Positions 1 to 8,115 of a stretch of 27,666 nucleotides of DNA are shown piece by piece (positions within the stretch are counted from its first letter, which is position 1; every line of letters starts with the position of its first letter). The stretch comes from JAGLWW01 sp964640225. Its GTDB lineage: Archaea; Aenigmatarchaeota; Aenigmatarchaeia; PWEA01; JAGHBM01. The notes below the pieces were generated by a model. That model worked only from the letters and a program-made list of their open reading frames with translations. It searched no databases and was not told the DNA's origin. A program made the translations under genes and the position numbers. The stretch spans positions 1-27,666 of the forward strand of contig CAZXFI010000011.1 in NCBI GenBank assembly GCA_964640225.1, in the 5' to 3' direction.

Positions 1-1011
1 CTCCTGGAAATATTCATTCCTCCTGTCTTTGTCAAACACAATCCGGGTTTTTTCAATCTGGCTCGAAAGCCTTTTAACGAGAGGTTCACAGATTGCCCGG
101 TAAGAATATGGAATGTTTTCACTGCCTTCCCGTATGGTCCTACCGGCAAGCGACCCGCTCCTGAGTGCGTAGCTCATCCCCTCAAAACTGGACGGGCTGA
201 TGAAACCTGCCGCCTCACCGGCTAAAAGCATGTTGTCAGAGCCATAGACTATCTCCTTTCCAGGGTCGCAAAGCTGGAACACGCAGCACACATCTTTCAT
301 TACCGAAGGCCGGCCACTGCCAACAATCCCTAAGGCTTTTTCAAGCAGCCGCCTCAAATTGCAGTATCTCCCGTTCGTTGCAGTTCCTACAATCGCCCCT
401 CCGGCTTTGGGAACCACCCACGAATAGAAATGTGAAATCTCACGGTCAAACATGAAAACTGCGGAATCGCCGGGTTCGTTTTCGGTGGAAACGAAAACCT
501 GGCTGCCAACGACCATTCTTGATTTTCCGGGAAACATGGTCCGCCGCAAAAGGGACGAATGCCCTCCTGCCCCAATCAGAAAATCGCAACTTACCGTTCC
601 TTTCCCTGTTTTCAGGAGGATAGTGTCTCTATCATTTTTTACCTGCGTCACCGCAGTGTTGGAAAGAACCCTGACGTCAGGAGGCAGCCGTTCAATCAAC
701 CATGAGCTGAGTTTTTCCCTGTCGACGTTCCAGAACCTCCTGCCGGTCTTTACGGAGAACCCGTTGTCAGAATCCACGTATTCCAGTTTCAGGTTGGAAG
801 GTCTGGTCAGGATCTCACGGGGCATCTTCCATTCCTTCAGAATTTCTATGGACTCCTCGCAGAGCAGCCCCCCGCAAGGCTTTTGCTGAGGAAGGCTGCC
901 CCGGTCCAGAAGCAGGACATCGAATCCTTCAAGCTCGAAGGCCGCAGAGCAACCGGCAGGCCCGGCGCCGATAACGGCCACGTCACAACTCAGCCTATCC
1001 TTTCCTTCCAT
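1..1011 (-). CDS. Geranylgeranyl reductase family FAD-dependent oxidoreductase (3' end outside window)
   Basis: The minus strand is open from an ATG at 1011 to the window edge, giving about 337 residues with no stop. The N-terminus has an FAD-binding Rossmann motif (VAVIGAGPAGCSAA, residues 11-24), then the KPCGG motif typical of archaeal geranylgeranyl reductases near residue 45. A second FAD motif, GEAAGFISPSSFEGM, lies near residue 275. Family members saturate the isoprenoid chains of archaeal membrane lipids, and related flavoproteins act on other polyprenyl compounds. Known GGRs are about 380-450 residues, so roughly the last 50-100 residues are missing. A TATA-like box at 1050-1059 suits transcription leftwards. 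The family is clear; the exact substrate is not visible. Confidence 0.8.
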   Translation of the reverse strand, partial: MEGKDRLSCDVAVIGAGPAGCSAAFELEGFDVLLLDRGSLPQQKPCGGLLCEESIEILKEWKMPREILTRPSNLKLEYVDSDNGFSVKTGRRFWNVDREKLSSWLIERLPPDVRVLSNTAVTQVKNDRDTILLKTGKGTVSCDFLIGAGGHSSLLRRTMFPGKSRMVVGSQVFVSTENEPGDSAVFMFDREISHFYSWVVPKAGGAIVGTATNGRYCNLRRLLEKALGIVGSGRPSVMKDVCCVFQLCDPGKEIVYGSDNMLLAGEAAGFISPSSFEGMSYALRSGSLAGRTIREGSENIPYSYRAICEPLVKRLSSQIEKTRIVFDKDRRNEYFQE

Positions 1012-1049
1012 GAAAAACACTTTCAGAGTTCTCTCTGATGCCCGTTCCT

Positions 1050-1059
1050 GTATATAAAA
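1050..1059 (-). promoter_or_regulatory. TATA-like box upstream of the GGR-family gene
   Basis: On the minus strand the sequence TTTTATATAC lies about 40 nt upstream of the ATG at 1011, a normal distance for an archaeal TATA box with a short leader. The 1012-1214 interval otherwise turns AT-rich and I see no gene in it. Confidence 0.45.
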
Positions 1060-1214
1060 TTTGTGCTACCAAATTGTGTACAAAAATTCCCCATTTCTTA
1101 AAATGAGTAAAACTAAGAACATGATATATAATTACATCAAATTTAGCTTTTTGTCTACTTTCAGGGAGCAGCCCTCTTATAGTTATTTTGATTTAATTAT
1201 ATGCAGGATTAGAA

Positions 1215-1574
1215 TTAAAAAAATAAAAGAAAAATCAAAAATAATAATATAGACATAAATCTAAGAGTAATCGGATTAAAAATTAAAACAAAAATAAGGA
1301 TTTTCCACCAATCGTTTTTAATAAAATTAGTTCCTTCTTTTTTATATCTGCTTTTAAAATATATCAATAAACAAGCCAAAGGATATGTCCAAATCAAAGA
1401 TTCTAAAAAACTAATTATATAGATAAACAAACCTGCTGTTAAATCAGGTGCAAAGATTAAAACACTACCTGTTAAAAACGAAAGTATCAAAATAAAAATC
1501 TCATTTAGAAAATATAAAACTATTGCCAGTGTAATCTTCCATTTAGTTGGTTTTAAAAATTCTTTCCATTCCAT
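1215..1574 (-). CDS. Hypothetical multi-pass membrane protein
   Basis: This 119-residue protein is dominated by hydrophobic stretches: about residues 13-45 (two segments), 47-72, and 90-118. That suggests three or four membrane helices with a short basic loop (KSRYKKEG) between the last two. I recognise no family. It is AT-rich, like the LamG gene on its right, and differs from the GC-richer GGR gene on its left, so it probably belongs to the inserted AT-rich island. An AT-rich TATA-like tract about 25-30 nt upstream of the ATG suggests a leaderless or nearly leaderless transcript. Confidence 0.55.
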   Translation of the reverse strand: MEWKEFLKPTKWKITLAIVLYFLNEIFILILSFLTGSVLIFAPDLTAGLFIYIISFLESLIWTYPLACLLIYFKSRYKKEGTNFIKNDWWKILIFVLIFNPITLRFMSILLFLIFLLFF

Positions 1575-1641
1575 ATTAAATGTTGCATAATCTAATATTT
1601 AAAAATATTAAAATCAATGGTTCTATAAAACATTATAGTTA

Positions 1642-3879
1642 TCATAGATTTTTATCATATTTCGTTTTGTATTTATTCCAGAAAAATATACTGACCAAAG
1701 CAATAATGATGAAAATAAATTCAAATCCCGGTGTGCCATTAATGCCTTCTAGATCTTCAATATTGATGGGTATTGAATAATTGAATACCTCACCAGCAGA
1801 AACAGTTATATCTGAATACTCCTTCTGTTCAGATATATTATCATTACAAAGATATATCATTGAAAGATTATATTTACCATCTCCAGCTCCATAAACATCA
1901 GTTATATACTCACCTTCTTCAGGGCCAATTATAATTATCATCTCTGGTTCTATGTTATGCCCAGTATACAGAGCTGAGGAAATTTCACTTATTTCATATG
2001 AATAATTACCCTCTTCATAAAAAGCCCCAACTTTCTTACCCGAAGGGCTTGTAACTAGCAAATCAACAGGACTAAACGCTGAAACAACCAACGTATCATA
2101 TCCACAGATCAATCCACAAAAAGTAGGTACCCTAATTGGCATATACTCTGAATAATTATAATCAACTCCTTCTGTATCCTTAATGATTATTTCGTCTAAA
2201 TATACCTCAGGAGCGTACGTTGGAGGAGGCGACGAAGTACCAGGAGTTGTGATACAATAATGAAATAAACGCAATACTAAATCAGGTGTATTTACGAATT
2301 TCTTTTCAAGCATAAATTTTCCAGGTTCAATTTCCTCCATTTTGTCTATTATTTCTGAAGGAACACCACCAGAAAGAATGAATTTGCATTTTACTTGATC
2401 AACCATTTCAGGATTTGTTATGGAACAAGTAATCCTTACCCATATGTATGTTCCATAGAGTGTATGTTGTAAAATTCCACTGATTGATTGGAATGGATCT
2501 GAAATGTCAAAATAAAACAAATTTTCTATTGTAGGAGATGATTCAAGTTCAGGGTTTTCTTCTTTACCCCAAAATTCCCCATAATGTTCTTCTATCTCGC
2601 CTGCTGTTAAAGCATAATTATAAATGCTAACTTCATCAATAACTCCATCAAAATACCAATACGGGTAATTCCCGCCCGTATCATGGCCAATTTGTACATA
2701 ATCCTCCGAATATTCCTGACCATACAACTCAGTTATGGTAGTTGCCTTTTCTCCAGCCAGTTCACCGTTAACATAAATTTTCATATAACCTCCATCCCAG
2801 GTAGAAACAACATGATACCAGTGGTTTACGGTTAACGCATTTTCCACAGTTAAAAAATCAGATTCGCTGCCGTCAGCAATAACAAATTTTAAACTCCCTC
2901 CACTATGGGCAGAGATACGATACTGGCCAATGGTATTTGATTTCCATTTTGCAATGATTGGATTTCCGTTATGGCTGCCTTCACCAAAAAAAGAGGAAGC
3001 ATTAACCCACGCTTCAAGTGTAAGCCCAGATGCCGCATCTAAACTGGCTGAATCTTCAATGTATACTTTGTCATAGCTACCGTCAAAATACAGGGCATTC
3101 CCTGATATACCATCCACCCAAGTCGCTCCGGAAATAGCGCCGTCATTCCTATAACCTGAGCTGTCAGAAGCTATCGTTCCACTACCTTCATCAAAATTCC
3201 AACAACCGACAATATCCTCTGATGACAAACCTTGCTGATAATAAACCTGTATCTCACTTATGCCCAAAGCACGACTATAGATGCGGAATTCATCAATTAT
3301 GCCATCGAAATGATAATCACTCCCTGTATCTAATAGGTCACCATTCTCGAATTTACTGCTCCTATACAATGAACCAATCGCAGACCCAGCATTATGCCAA
3401 TGAATTGTACCCCCGTCATCAACGTTGTTTTTTAGAATGCCATCTAAATATAATTTAAAATAACCCTCATTTGTACTGTATACCAATGCAGAATGGTGCC
3501 AACCTTTTGAGATAGGCGTACTTATCCAATCACCATCATATCCATGATCCTCAGACCATACACCACCATATAATAATTCATCATAGATATACAGATTTAT
3601 GCCGTTATCAGTACCACCTTGGTCATAAACAACCTGTCTGTCATCAATATTGTTTAAATAAAACCAGGTCATAATAGTATATTCATCAAAATCATCGTGG
3701 AAAGGGTCTCCTTCAGCGCCATCTACTAATTTAATAAAATCATCAACCCCATCTAAAAGAATACCTCCTTCAATAATACCTAAACTCCAAGAAGCACCAC
3801 CCATAATAATACCATCATTACCATTTCCAGAATCATCATAACCAATATCGTTTTGATTGTCAAAACTCCAGTAACCCAC
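1642..3879 (-). CDS. LamG-domain surface protein with PGF-CTERM-like anchor, N-terminus apparently missing
   Basis: The 745-residue frame has two concanavalin-like LamG domains, about residues 1-205 (starting VGYWSFDNQND) and 225-435 (VGCWNFDEGSG). A beta-rich region follows and then a tail reading GTPGFEFIFIIIALVSIFFW plus basic residues. That tail fits the PGF-CTERM signal, which archaeosortase A processes to anchor proteins at the archaeal cell surface. No signal peptide is present. The first usable start is a GTG that overlaps the stop of the upstream ORF as TAGTG, and the frame stays open upstream without any start codon. The gene therefore looks 5'-truncated or joined to foreign sequence. 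It is AT-rich. LamG proteins usually bind carbohydrates or take part in adhesion; no specific ligand can be deduced. Confidence 0.7.
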   Translation of the reverse strand: MGYWSFDNQNDIGYDDSGNGNDGIIMGGASWSLGIIEGGILLDGVDDFIKLVDGAEGDPFHDDFDEYTIMTWFYLNNIDDRQVVYDQGGTDNGINLYIYDELLYGGVWSEDHGYDGDWISTPISKGWHHSALVYSTNEGYFKLYLDGILKNNVDDGGTIHWHNAGSAIGSLYRSSKFENGDLLDTGSDYHFDGIIDEFRIYSRALGISEIQVYYQQGLSSEDIVGCWNFDEGSGTIASDSSGYRNDGAISGATWVDGISGNALYFDGSYDKVYIEDSASLDAASGLTLEAWVNASSFFGEGSHNGNPIIAKWKSNTIGQYRISAHSGGSLKFVIADGSESDFLTVENALTVNHWYHVVSTWDGGYMKIYVNGELAGEKATTITELYGQEYSEDYVQIGHDTGGNYPYWYFDGVIDEVSIYNYALTAGEIEEHYGEFWGKEENPELESSPTIENLFYFDISDPFQSISGILQHTLYGTYIWVRITCSITNPEMVDQVKCKFILSGGVPSEIIDKMEEIEPGKFMLEKKFVNTPDLVLRLFHYCITTPGTSSPPPTYAPEVYLDEIIIKDTEGVDYNYSEYMPIRVPTFCGLICGYDTLVVSAFSPVDLLVTSPSGKKVGAFYEEGNYSYEISEISSALYTGHNIEPEMIIIIGPEEGEYITDVYGAGDGKYNLSMIYLCNDNISEQKEYSDITVSAGEVFNYSIPINIEDLEGINGTPGFEFIFIIIALVSIFFWNKYKTKYDKNL

Positions 3880-4379
3880 TAAATCATTATCACTGGCATC
3901 CGGGAGACCAGAGCAAGTGAATTTATTGTGTTGATAAGCTGGTAAGATTCGCTCAGGTTGTCTGGAATCACCTGGAATACAAACGGGTCTATCCCTTTGC
4001 TTCTTGCTAGGTTTGCGGCGAGTGGGCCGATTGTTGATGAGGTTCCGGTTGGAAAAACAGTTGTATATTGTATTTTCAGGGAGTTGCCTCTGCGTACCGA
4101 TTTTTCCTCTGCGGTTATGATTGCTTCTTCTATCCGGGTCCTCAGAGTTCGGGCACAGCGCTGTGTATTAAACCCTAATCCCGCCATTCCAAACTCTGCT
4201 ATCTTGAGAAAACTGATTGCGTCGTAACCCGTGTCAATAAGTTCTTTTTGTTGGGGGGTTTCGCATTCCCCAGAAAAGATCATCATGTTTGCCGGGAGTG
4301 AGTAGCCGTTCCTGATGTTGGAAGCAACCACTCTGTTGCTTATGGATCCATTGACATTATTCAAAAATCCTTCACTCAT
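3879..4379 (-). CDS. Tubulin/FtsZ-superfamily-like fragment (tentative)
   Basis: A strong ribosome binding site (GGGGGTGAT) precedes the ATG, so the 166-residue frame is probably translated. Around residues 65-80 it has GMAGLGFNTQ, and around 113-140 it has PTGTSSTIGPLAANLARSKG followed by PFVFQVIPDN. This order of a glycine-rich loop, helix and hydrophobic strand resembles the T4-loop region of FtsZ/CetZ proteins, although the canonical GGGTGTG is not intact. FtsZ and CetZ are usually 320-400 residues. This frame stops abruptly at MPVIMI, exactly where the LamG frame takes over, so it may be a truncated remnant or a frameshifted junction. The family assignment is by eye only. Confidence 0.35.
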   Translation of the reverse strand: MSEGFLNNVNGSISNRVVASNIRNGYSLPANMMIFSGECETPQQKELIDTGYDAISFLKIAEFGMAGLGFNTQRCARTLRTRIEEAIITAEEKSVRRGNSLKIQYTTVFPTGTSSTIGPLAANLARSKGIDPFVFQVIPDNLSESYQLINTINSLALVSRMPVIMI

Positions 4380-4635
4380 TTATCCATCACCCCCTAAAAT
4401 AAAACAATTCAATATTCTAGGTCCACTCGCAACAAGAGAATACAACATGGCATGGCACGTTAGAGAACGCCTGAAAAACGCTAGATCAGCACCAGCTTGA
4501 TTTTGGTTTCTGCTATGGTTTTTCATATCTACCCATAGTAAACATCAGCGGCTTTTACTAAAGCACACCACCTGTTGGTCGTAAGTATACGCACTGCTGG
4601 CATTTATAAATATAGAAAAAACTTAAGAAAAGAAA
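4380..4635. other. Intergenic AT-rich stretch without a clear gene
   Basis: No convincing gene is seen. A short plus-strand frame ending at 4500 reads GPLATREYNMAWHVRERL near its end and could be the tail of a lost gene, but most of that ORF is antisense to the 3879-4379 frame. There is a weak inverted repeat (CTATGG...CCATAG) near 4512-4545. A TATA-like sequence (TTTATAAATATA) lies near 4602-4613. Confidence 0.4.
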
Positions 4636-4977
4636 TTACAATTTTCTCAATCTGTGCTTTTCAAGTATTAATGATAGATTTTTGCAGAAATCTTTAAAAT
4701 TTTCAGGAGGTTCCTCATCAAAATAAGCCGGCATTCCTTCGCTATCGGTTAAAGTACAATCGAGACTGGAGAACAGTCGAACATCAAGAGGTCTTGCACG
4801 TAACCCTAAGTCCCAGTATCTTATATTTTCATCCTGATATATCCATCTAATTGAAATATTACTTGCAGGTTGATACCCGCTTTCATCATCATCTCCTTCA
4901 ATAGAAAGTAGCGCCTCCTCTTCTCCATAAATATCATTTAATTTATTATTCAGGCGCTTTTTAAGATACAAATCCAT
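4636..4977 (-). CDS. Hypothetical protein, C-terminal part of a gene split by the assembly gap
   Basis: This acidic, soluble-looking frame of 113 residues starts MDLYLKKRLNNKLNDIYGEE and has no recognisable domain. The reading frame stays open upstream of this Met up to the run of N (residues KGASYQR precede the Met), so the Met is probably internal. Together with the partial frame at 5010-5203 it most likely forms one gene of about 190 residues or more. No function can be proposed. Confidence 0.5.
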   Translation of the reverse strand: MDLYLKKRLNNKLNDIYGEEEALLSIEGDDDESGYQPASNISIRWIYQDENIRYWDLGLRARPLDVRLFSSLDCTLTDSEGMPAYFDEEPPENFKDFCKNLSLILEKHRLRKL

Positions 4978-4999
4978 ACGCTGGTATGATGCCCCTTTA

Positions 5000-5009
5000 N
5001 NNNNNNNNN
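5000..5009. other. Assembly gap (10 N)
   Basis: Ten N bases mark a scaffold gap of unknown true size. It breaks one minus-strand gene and means that order across this point depends on scaffolding. Confidence 0.98.
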
Positions 5010-5203
5010 AGATTTTTTTTATTTATTCTTCCGAATTTTATAATTACATCATCAATATCAACATCTTCATTTTCAAACTCCCTATATATCTCAATATGTT
5101 CATTTCTGACACAATTAGTTTCTTTGCATAGTTTTTTAACGTCTTCTATTGCTTCATATATTCTGGGTTTTGTATAAATCGAATTTACTTTTAGCTCCAA
5201 CAT
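5010..5203 (-). CDS. Hypothetical protein, N-terminal part of the gap-split gene
   Basis: From the ATG at 5203 about 64 residues can be read (beginning MLELKVNSIYTKPRIYEAIE) before the gap. The peptide is charged, probably alpha/beta, and matches no family I know. It shares strand and composition with the 4636-4977 frame on the other side of the gap. The two are best read as a single gene whose middle is missing. Confidence 0.5.
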
Positions 5204-5263
5204 ACAGAAAATGTGGTCGTGAAAATATTTATATTCACTAGATAATAGAGATTCTCAGCAAAG

Positions 5264-5863
5264 ATGGTTGAAAAAGGAAAAAGTTCACTCAAGATAGAAA
5301 AACGAAGCCTTGTAGCTACATATGCTTGGAAAGGTGTTAACAAAGTACTCAATACGAGTATATTTAAAACTAGTTTTAAAGGAAAATCTGGAGATAAAGA
5401 TCATCATTTTGTTAAAAAAACATACGGAATGCTTCTGGAAAGTGCTGGCAATAGTACAATAAAGATTGGGAAAAATTTCCCTGAACATCTCCTAAAACAG
5501 GATTTTATCAACAGGGTCAGGGGTAAATACAACAGGATTATTCAAGAAGAAAATAACAAAATAAAAGATGAATTTCATAAATTTCAGAGAATACAACAAA
5601 TCAAAAAGGAAAAAATTGATGTAATAAAAAGATTGGAAAGACTTGGGTTTGAAGGAAAAATAAATAATTTAAATAACTGGTTAGACAGGAAATGCCCTGT
5701 GTGCGGGGAGACAGCGATCGTGATCCCTGAGATGGGGGCGGAAGGGCAGAAAGTTTTCAGGTGCGGAAACCAGCACCAGTTCACGGCAGAGAAAAATCAG
5801 ACGGAAGACGAGGAAATATGGGACCACATGCCGGGGTGGGCACAGATGTTTAAACATATTTAA
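5264..5863 (+). CDS. Hypothetical protein with C-terminal zinc ribbon
   Basis: This is a 199-residue protein. The first 140 residues are basic and largely helical, with a charged, coiled-coil-like stretch about 85-135. A zinc-binding pattern follows: CPVCGE near 144-149, then CGNQH near 167-171. The end is acidic (residues 180-190). A TATA-like tract (ATATTTATATTC, 5225-5236) lies about 30 nt upstream. Oddly, the N-terminal coding DNA is strongly AT-rich whereas the zinc ribbon part from about 5690 is GC-rich, as if the gene were fused at the edge of the AT-rich island. A similar CPVC zinc ribbon is encoded at 12420-12629. Function unknown. Confidence 0.6.
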   Translation: MVEKGKSSLKIEKRSLVATYAWKGVNKVLNTSIFKTSFKGKSGDKDHHFVKKTYGMLLESAGNSTIKIGKNFPEHLLKQDFINRVRGKYNRIIQEENNKIKDEFHKFQRIQQIKKEKIDVIKRLERLGFEGKINNLNNWLDRKCPVCGETAIVIPEMGAEGQKVFRCGNQHQFTAEKNQTEDEEIWDHMPGWAQMFKHI

Positions 5864-5993
5864 AAAGGTTTGACGTTTTACCGCTGTAAAATATAAATAC
5901 CTTTGTGTACCATTAAATAGTAACAACTACGGCATCTGACGTGATAGGAAAAATCATACTGCTTTCGTCACAAAAGCAAATTTTTTTAACAGG
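5849..5993 (+). promoter_or_regulatory. Cdc6 upstream region: dyads, TATA box and a hairpin with T-run
   Basis: Two inverted repeats are visible: TTTAAA CATA TTTAAA at 5849-5864, overlapping the end of the previous gene, and TTTTAC CGCT GTAAAA at 5876-5891. A TATA-like TATAAATACC follows at 5892-5901. At 5960-5978 TGCTTT and AAAGCA can form a short stem, followed by seven T (5981-5987). Archaeal cdc6 genes often lie beside replication origins and autoregulate, so these dyads are candidate initiator or operator sites. I see no clear match to a published ORB consensus. Confidence 0.35.
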
Positions 5994-7094
5994 GTGGTTA
6001 AATTGATAGATCAAAACGGGGATGACATTTTCAGGGACAGGAACGCACTGCTCCCGGATTACGTACCGGAGGACATGCCAAACAGGGCAGGGGAGACCCT
6101 GAAGATAAAAAAGCTGATTCTCGACTCATTAAAAGGCCATACGACACACGTTCTCGTCCACGGAAGGCCGGGCACAGGAAAGACGGATGCGATAAAATCC
6201 GTCTTCAACAACCTGAAAAAGGAAACCGATGCATTGTTCTGCTACGTAAACTGCTTCAACAAAAACACGAAAGTCGGCATCCTGCATTCAATAGTAATGG
6301 ATTTTTTCAGGGAAAAGAGGCCCACCCGCAGGATGCCGTCAAGGAGGGGAATCGCCTATGACGAGATAGTGGAGTCCCTCCAGAAAGAGCTGGAAAAGAC
6401 AAACACCAAAGTGGTCGTGTGCCTTGACGAGGTGGACAAGCTCAAGGAGAACGAGGTCATCTACGACCTCCTGAGGGCAAGGCTGAACAACTGCACACTC
6501 CAGATAATAGCGGTATCAAACGATCCGCTGGTTTTCATGGACCTTGACCCCAGAATCAGCAGCAGGCTCTACCCATTGAAAGAGATTTTCTTCCGCCCCT
6601 ACAACCTGGAGGAAATGAGAGACATCCTAGAGGCAAAAGTCCAAGAAGCATTCCATGAAGGAGCAATAGAAAAAGAAGTGGTTGAATACCTGGCATCCTT
6701 CACCGTGGAAAAGAAAGGCGACGTGAGAATAGCCAGGGAGACTTTGAGAAGGGCGGGCGAGCTGGTCAGAGAGTCAGGCAGCAGGAAAATAGAGATTCAG
6801 CACATTGAGAAAATACTCAATAAATCGCAGCATGCAGGTTCCCTGTGCCGGATAGCGGCCCTTTCGTACCACGAGAGGTTCATACTAAACCTGATACCGA
6901 AAAGTGGGGCGTATTTTCCAGAGATTTGCCAGTTGTACAGGTCAATCGAAGGCGCCCTCGGGGACAGGATGATCAGGAATTACATGGACAGGTTCCACCG
7001 GCTTAATCTTATAAGCATGGAGAAAAAAGGGGTTGGCGGCTCCTACTTCATAACCCTGAACACGCCGAAAGAGGCTTTGTTTGAATTATCTTAA
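5994..7094 (+). CDS. cdc6: Orc1/Cdc6 family replication initiator
   Basis: This AAA+ ATPase of 366 residues has Walker A GRPGTGKT at 57-64, Walker B VVCLDEVD at 141-148, a sensor 1 region (IIAVSND, about 170-176) and a sensor 2 region (GDVRIARETLRRA). A C-terminal winged-helix part from about 285 to the end would contact origin DNA. The N-terminal DIFRDRNALLPDYVPE is the typical family opening, which supports the GTG start. Such proteins bind origins and load the MCM helicase. It sits between two AT-rich islands, with an integrase, methyltransferase and HNH nuclease on the same side of a tRNA gene, so it may be the replication initiator of an integrated element and not the main chromosomal copy. 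Confidence 0.92.
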   Translation: MVKLIDQNGDDIFRDRNALLPDYVPEDMPNRAGETLKIKKLILDSLKGHTTHVLVHGRPGTGKTDAIKSVFNNLKKETDALFCYVNCFNKNTKVGILHSIVMDFFREKRPTRRMPSRRGIAYDEIVESLQKELEKTNTKVVVCLDEVDKLKENEVIYDLLRARLNNCTLQIIAVSNDPLVFMDLDPRISSRLYPLKEIFFRPYNLEEMRDILEAKVQEAFHEGAIEKEVVEYLASFTVEKKGDVRIARETLRRAGELVRESGSRKIEIQHIEKILNKSQHAGSLCRIAALSYHERFILNLIPKSGAYFPEICQLYRSIEGALGDRMIRNYMDRFHRLNLISMEKKGVGGSYFITLNTPKEALFELS

Positions 7095-7125
7095 AAAAAT
7101 AATCGATGCAATCCAAATCTAGGAT

Positions 7126-8115
7126 TTAAATATTATTCATTTCTGATCTTAAATATTTATTCAAATACTCAACTTTATATTGCGCCATCAATTTTGAGCC
7201 GATAAAATTTTTAGTTTTAAATGCTATAGAGAGATATAGCTCAATTGGTAATGTTTTATAAAATCCTTCAATCATTTTTGTATAAAGGTTTTGTGGAACT
7301 TCTTTGGCCTCGAGTAAGTTAAGTTCAATGGCATTATTAATCAATTTTTCCCCTTTAGTATTTCGGATTAATACCAGTGAATAGCCTTTTGGCGCGCCAA
7401 GTACTCCAAAAGACAAATCAGAATTAATGCCCATGTAATCATTGCAATAACAGCATCCAGTTGCGATTGAACTAATGGTTTTTGAGACAGGGATTTTGAT
7501 CTCTCTTTTATCTTCCATTATAAACGAGAAATAAGGTCTTAGTCTTTCAGTATCTCTTAATGTATAATAAGAAATTCTATTGACATCAAGGTTATAACTA
7601 TTAATCAAAGATAGAAATTTAGTGTATTCATAATTTGTACCGCAAGCGATTCCAATCAAATATTCGATTCTGTGTTTGAGTACCCTATTGTTTTTAATTT
7701 TGTTTAACGCTTCGATATGACATGGAAGACCAACAATTGCAATTTTATGCTTTTTTGGAATATTATTTAATAACGATAAATGTGAAGATATAGTATGTCT
7801 CATTCCAGATAATTTAATAATTTCTTCTTCTGTAGAAGCATATTTTGGTTTAGGTTGAATTATCGTCTTTCCTCTTTCAACTCCTAAAACACCATCAATT
7901 AAATTCAATTTTTTTGCAGCTAACATTACAGACACGATAGAACCCGAATATGTTCCTAAATTTGAAGTGCCTTTCACAAAAAGAACTTTTTTATATTTTC
8001 CTAAAGTTCCTTTGATATCTTCTTTTGGGGGAGTAAGCCTTGGGCATATTTTTTGATATTCTTCTTCGTAACCCTTGCAAAGACCACATAAGGAACAATA
8101 CTTAGTGTACTTCAT
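7126..8115 (-). CDS. FrhB-like iron-sulfur flavoprotein (F420 hydrogenase/dehydrogenase beta family)
   Basis: With an ATG at 8115 (AAAGGT Shine-Dalgarno 9 nt upstream; a GTG at 8121 is possible) this is a 329-residue protein. Its N-terminus carries CSLCGLC, part of an iron-sulfur cluster motif. GLPCHIEAL near residue 130 and CCYCNDY...SDLSFG near residues 220-235 are also characteristic of the FrhB family. Members move electrons between FAD, iron-sulfur clusters and partner enzymes; many sit in clusters unrelated to hydrogenase. The gene overlaps the radical SAM gene upstream by 14 nt, so the two are co-translated and probably work as a pair, possibly with this protein as reductant. It is AT-rich. 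Confidence 0.75.
   Translation of the reverse strand: MKYTKYCSLCGLCKGYEEEYQKICPRLTPPKEDIKGTLGKYKKVLFVKGTSNLGTYSGSIVSVMLAAKKLNLIDGVLGVERGKTIIQPKPKYASTEEEIIKLSGMRHTISSHLSLLNNIPKKHKIAIVGLPCHIEALNKIKNNRVLKHRIEYLIGIACGTNYEYTKFLSLINSYNLDVNRISYYTLRDTERLRPYFSFIMEDKREIKIPVSKTISSIATGCCYCNDYMGINSDLSFGVLGAPKGYSLVLIRNTKGEKLINNAIELNLLEAKEVPQNLYTKMIEGFYKTLPIELYLSIAFKTKNFIGSKLMAQYKVEYLNKYLRSEMNNI

Noticed and set aside
4315..4500. 61-residue plus-strand ORF
   Set aside because: About a third is antisense to the 3879-4379 frame. The rest is short and unrecognised, so it is kept only as a remark in the intergenic entry.
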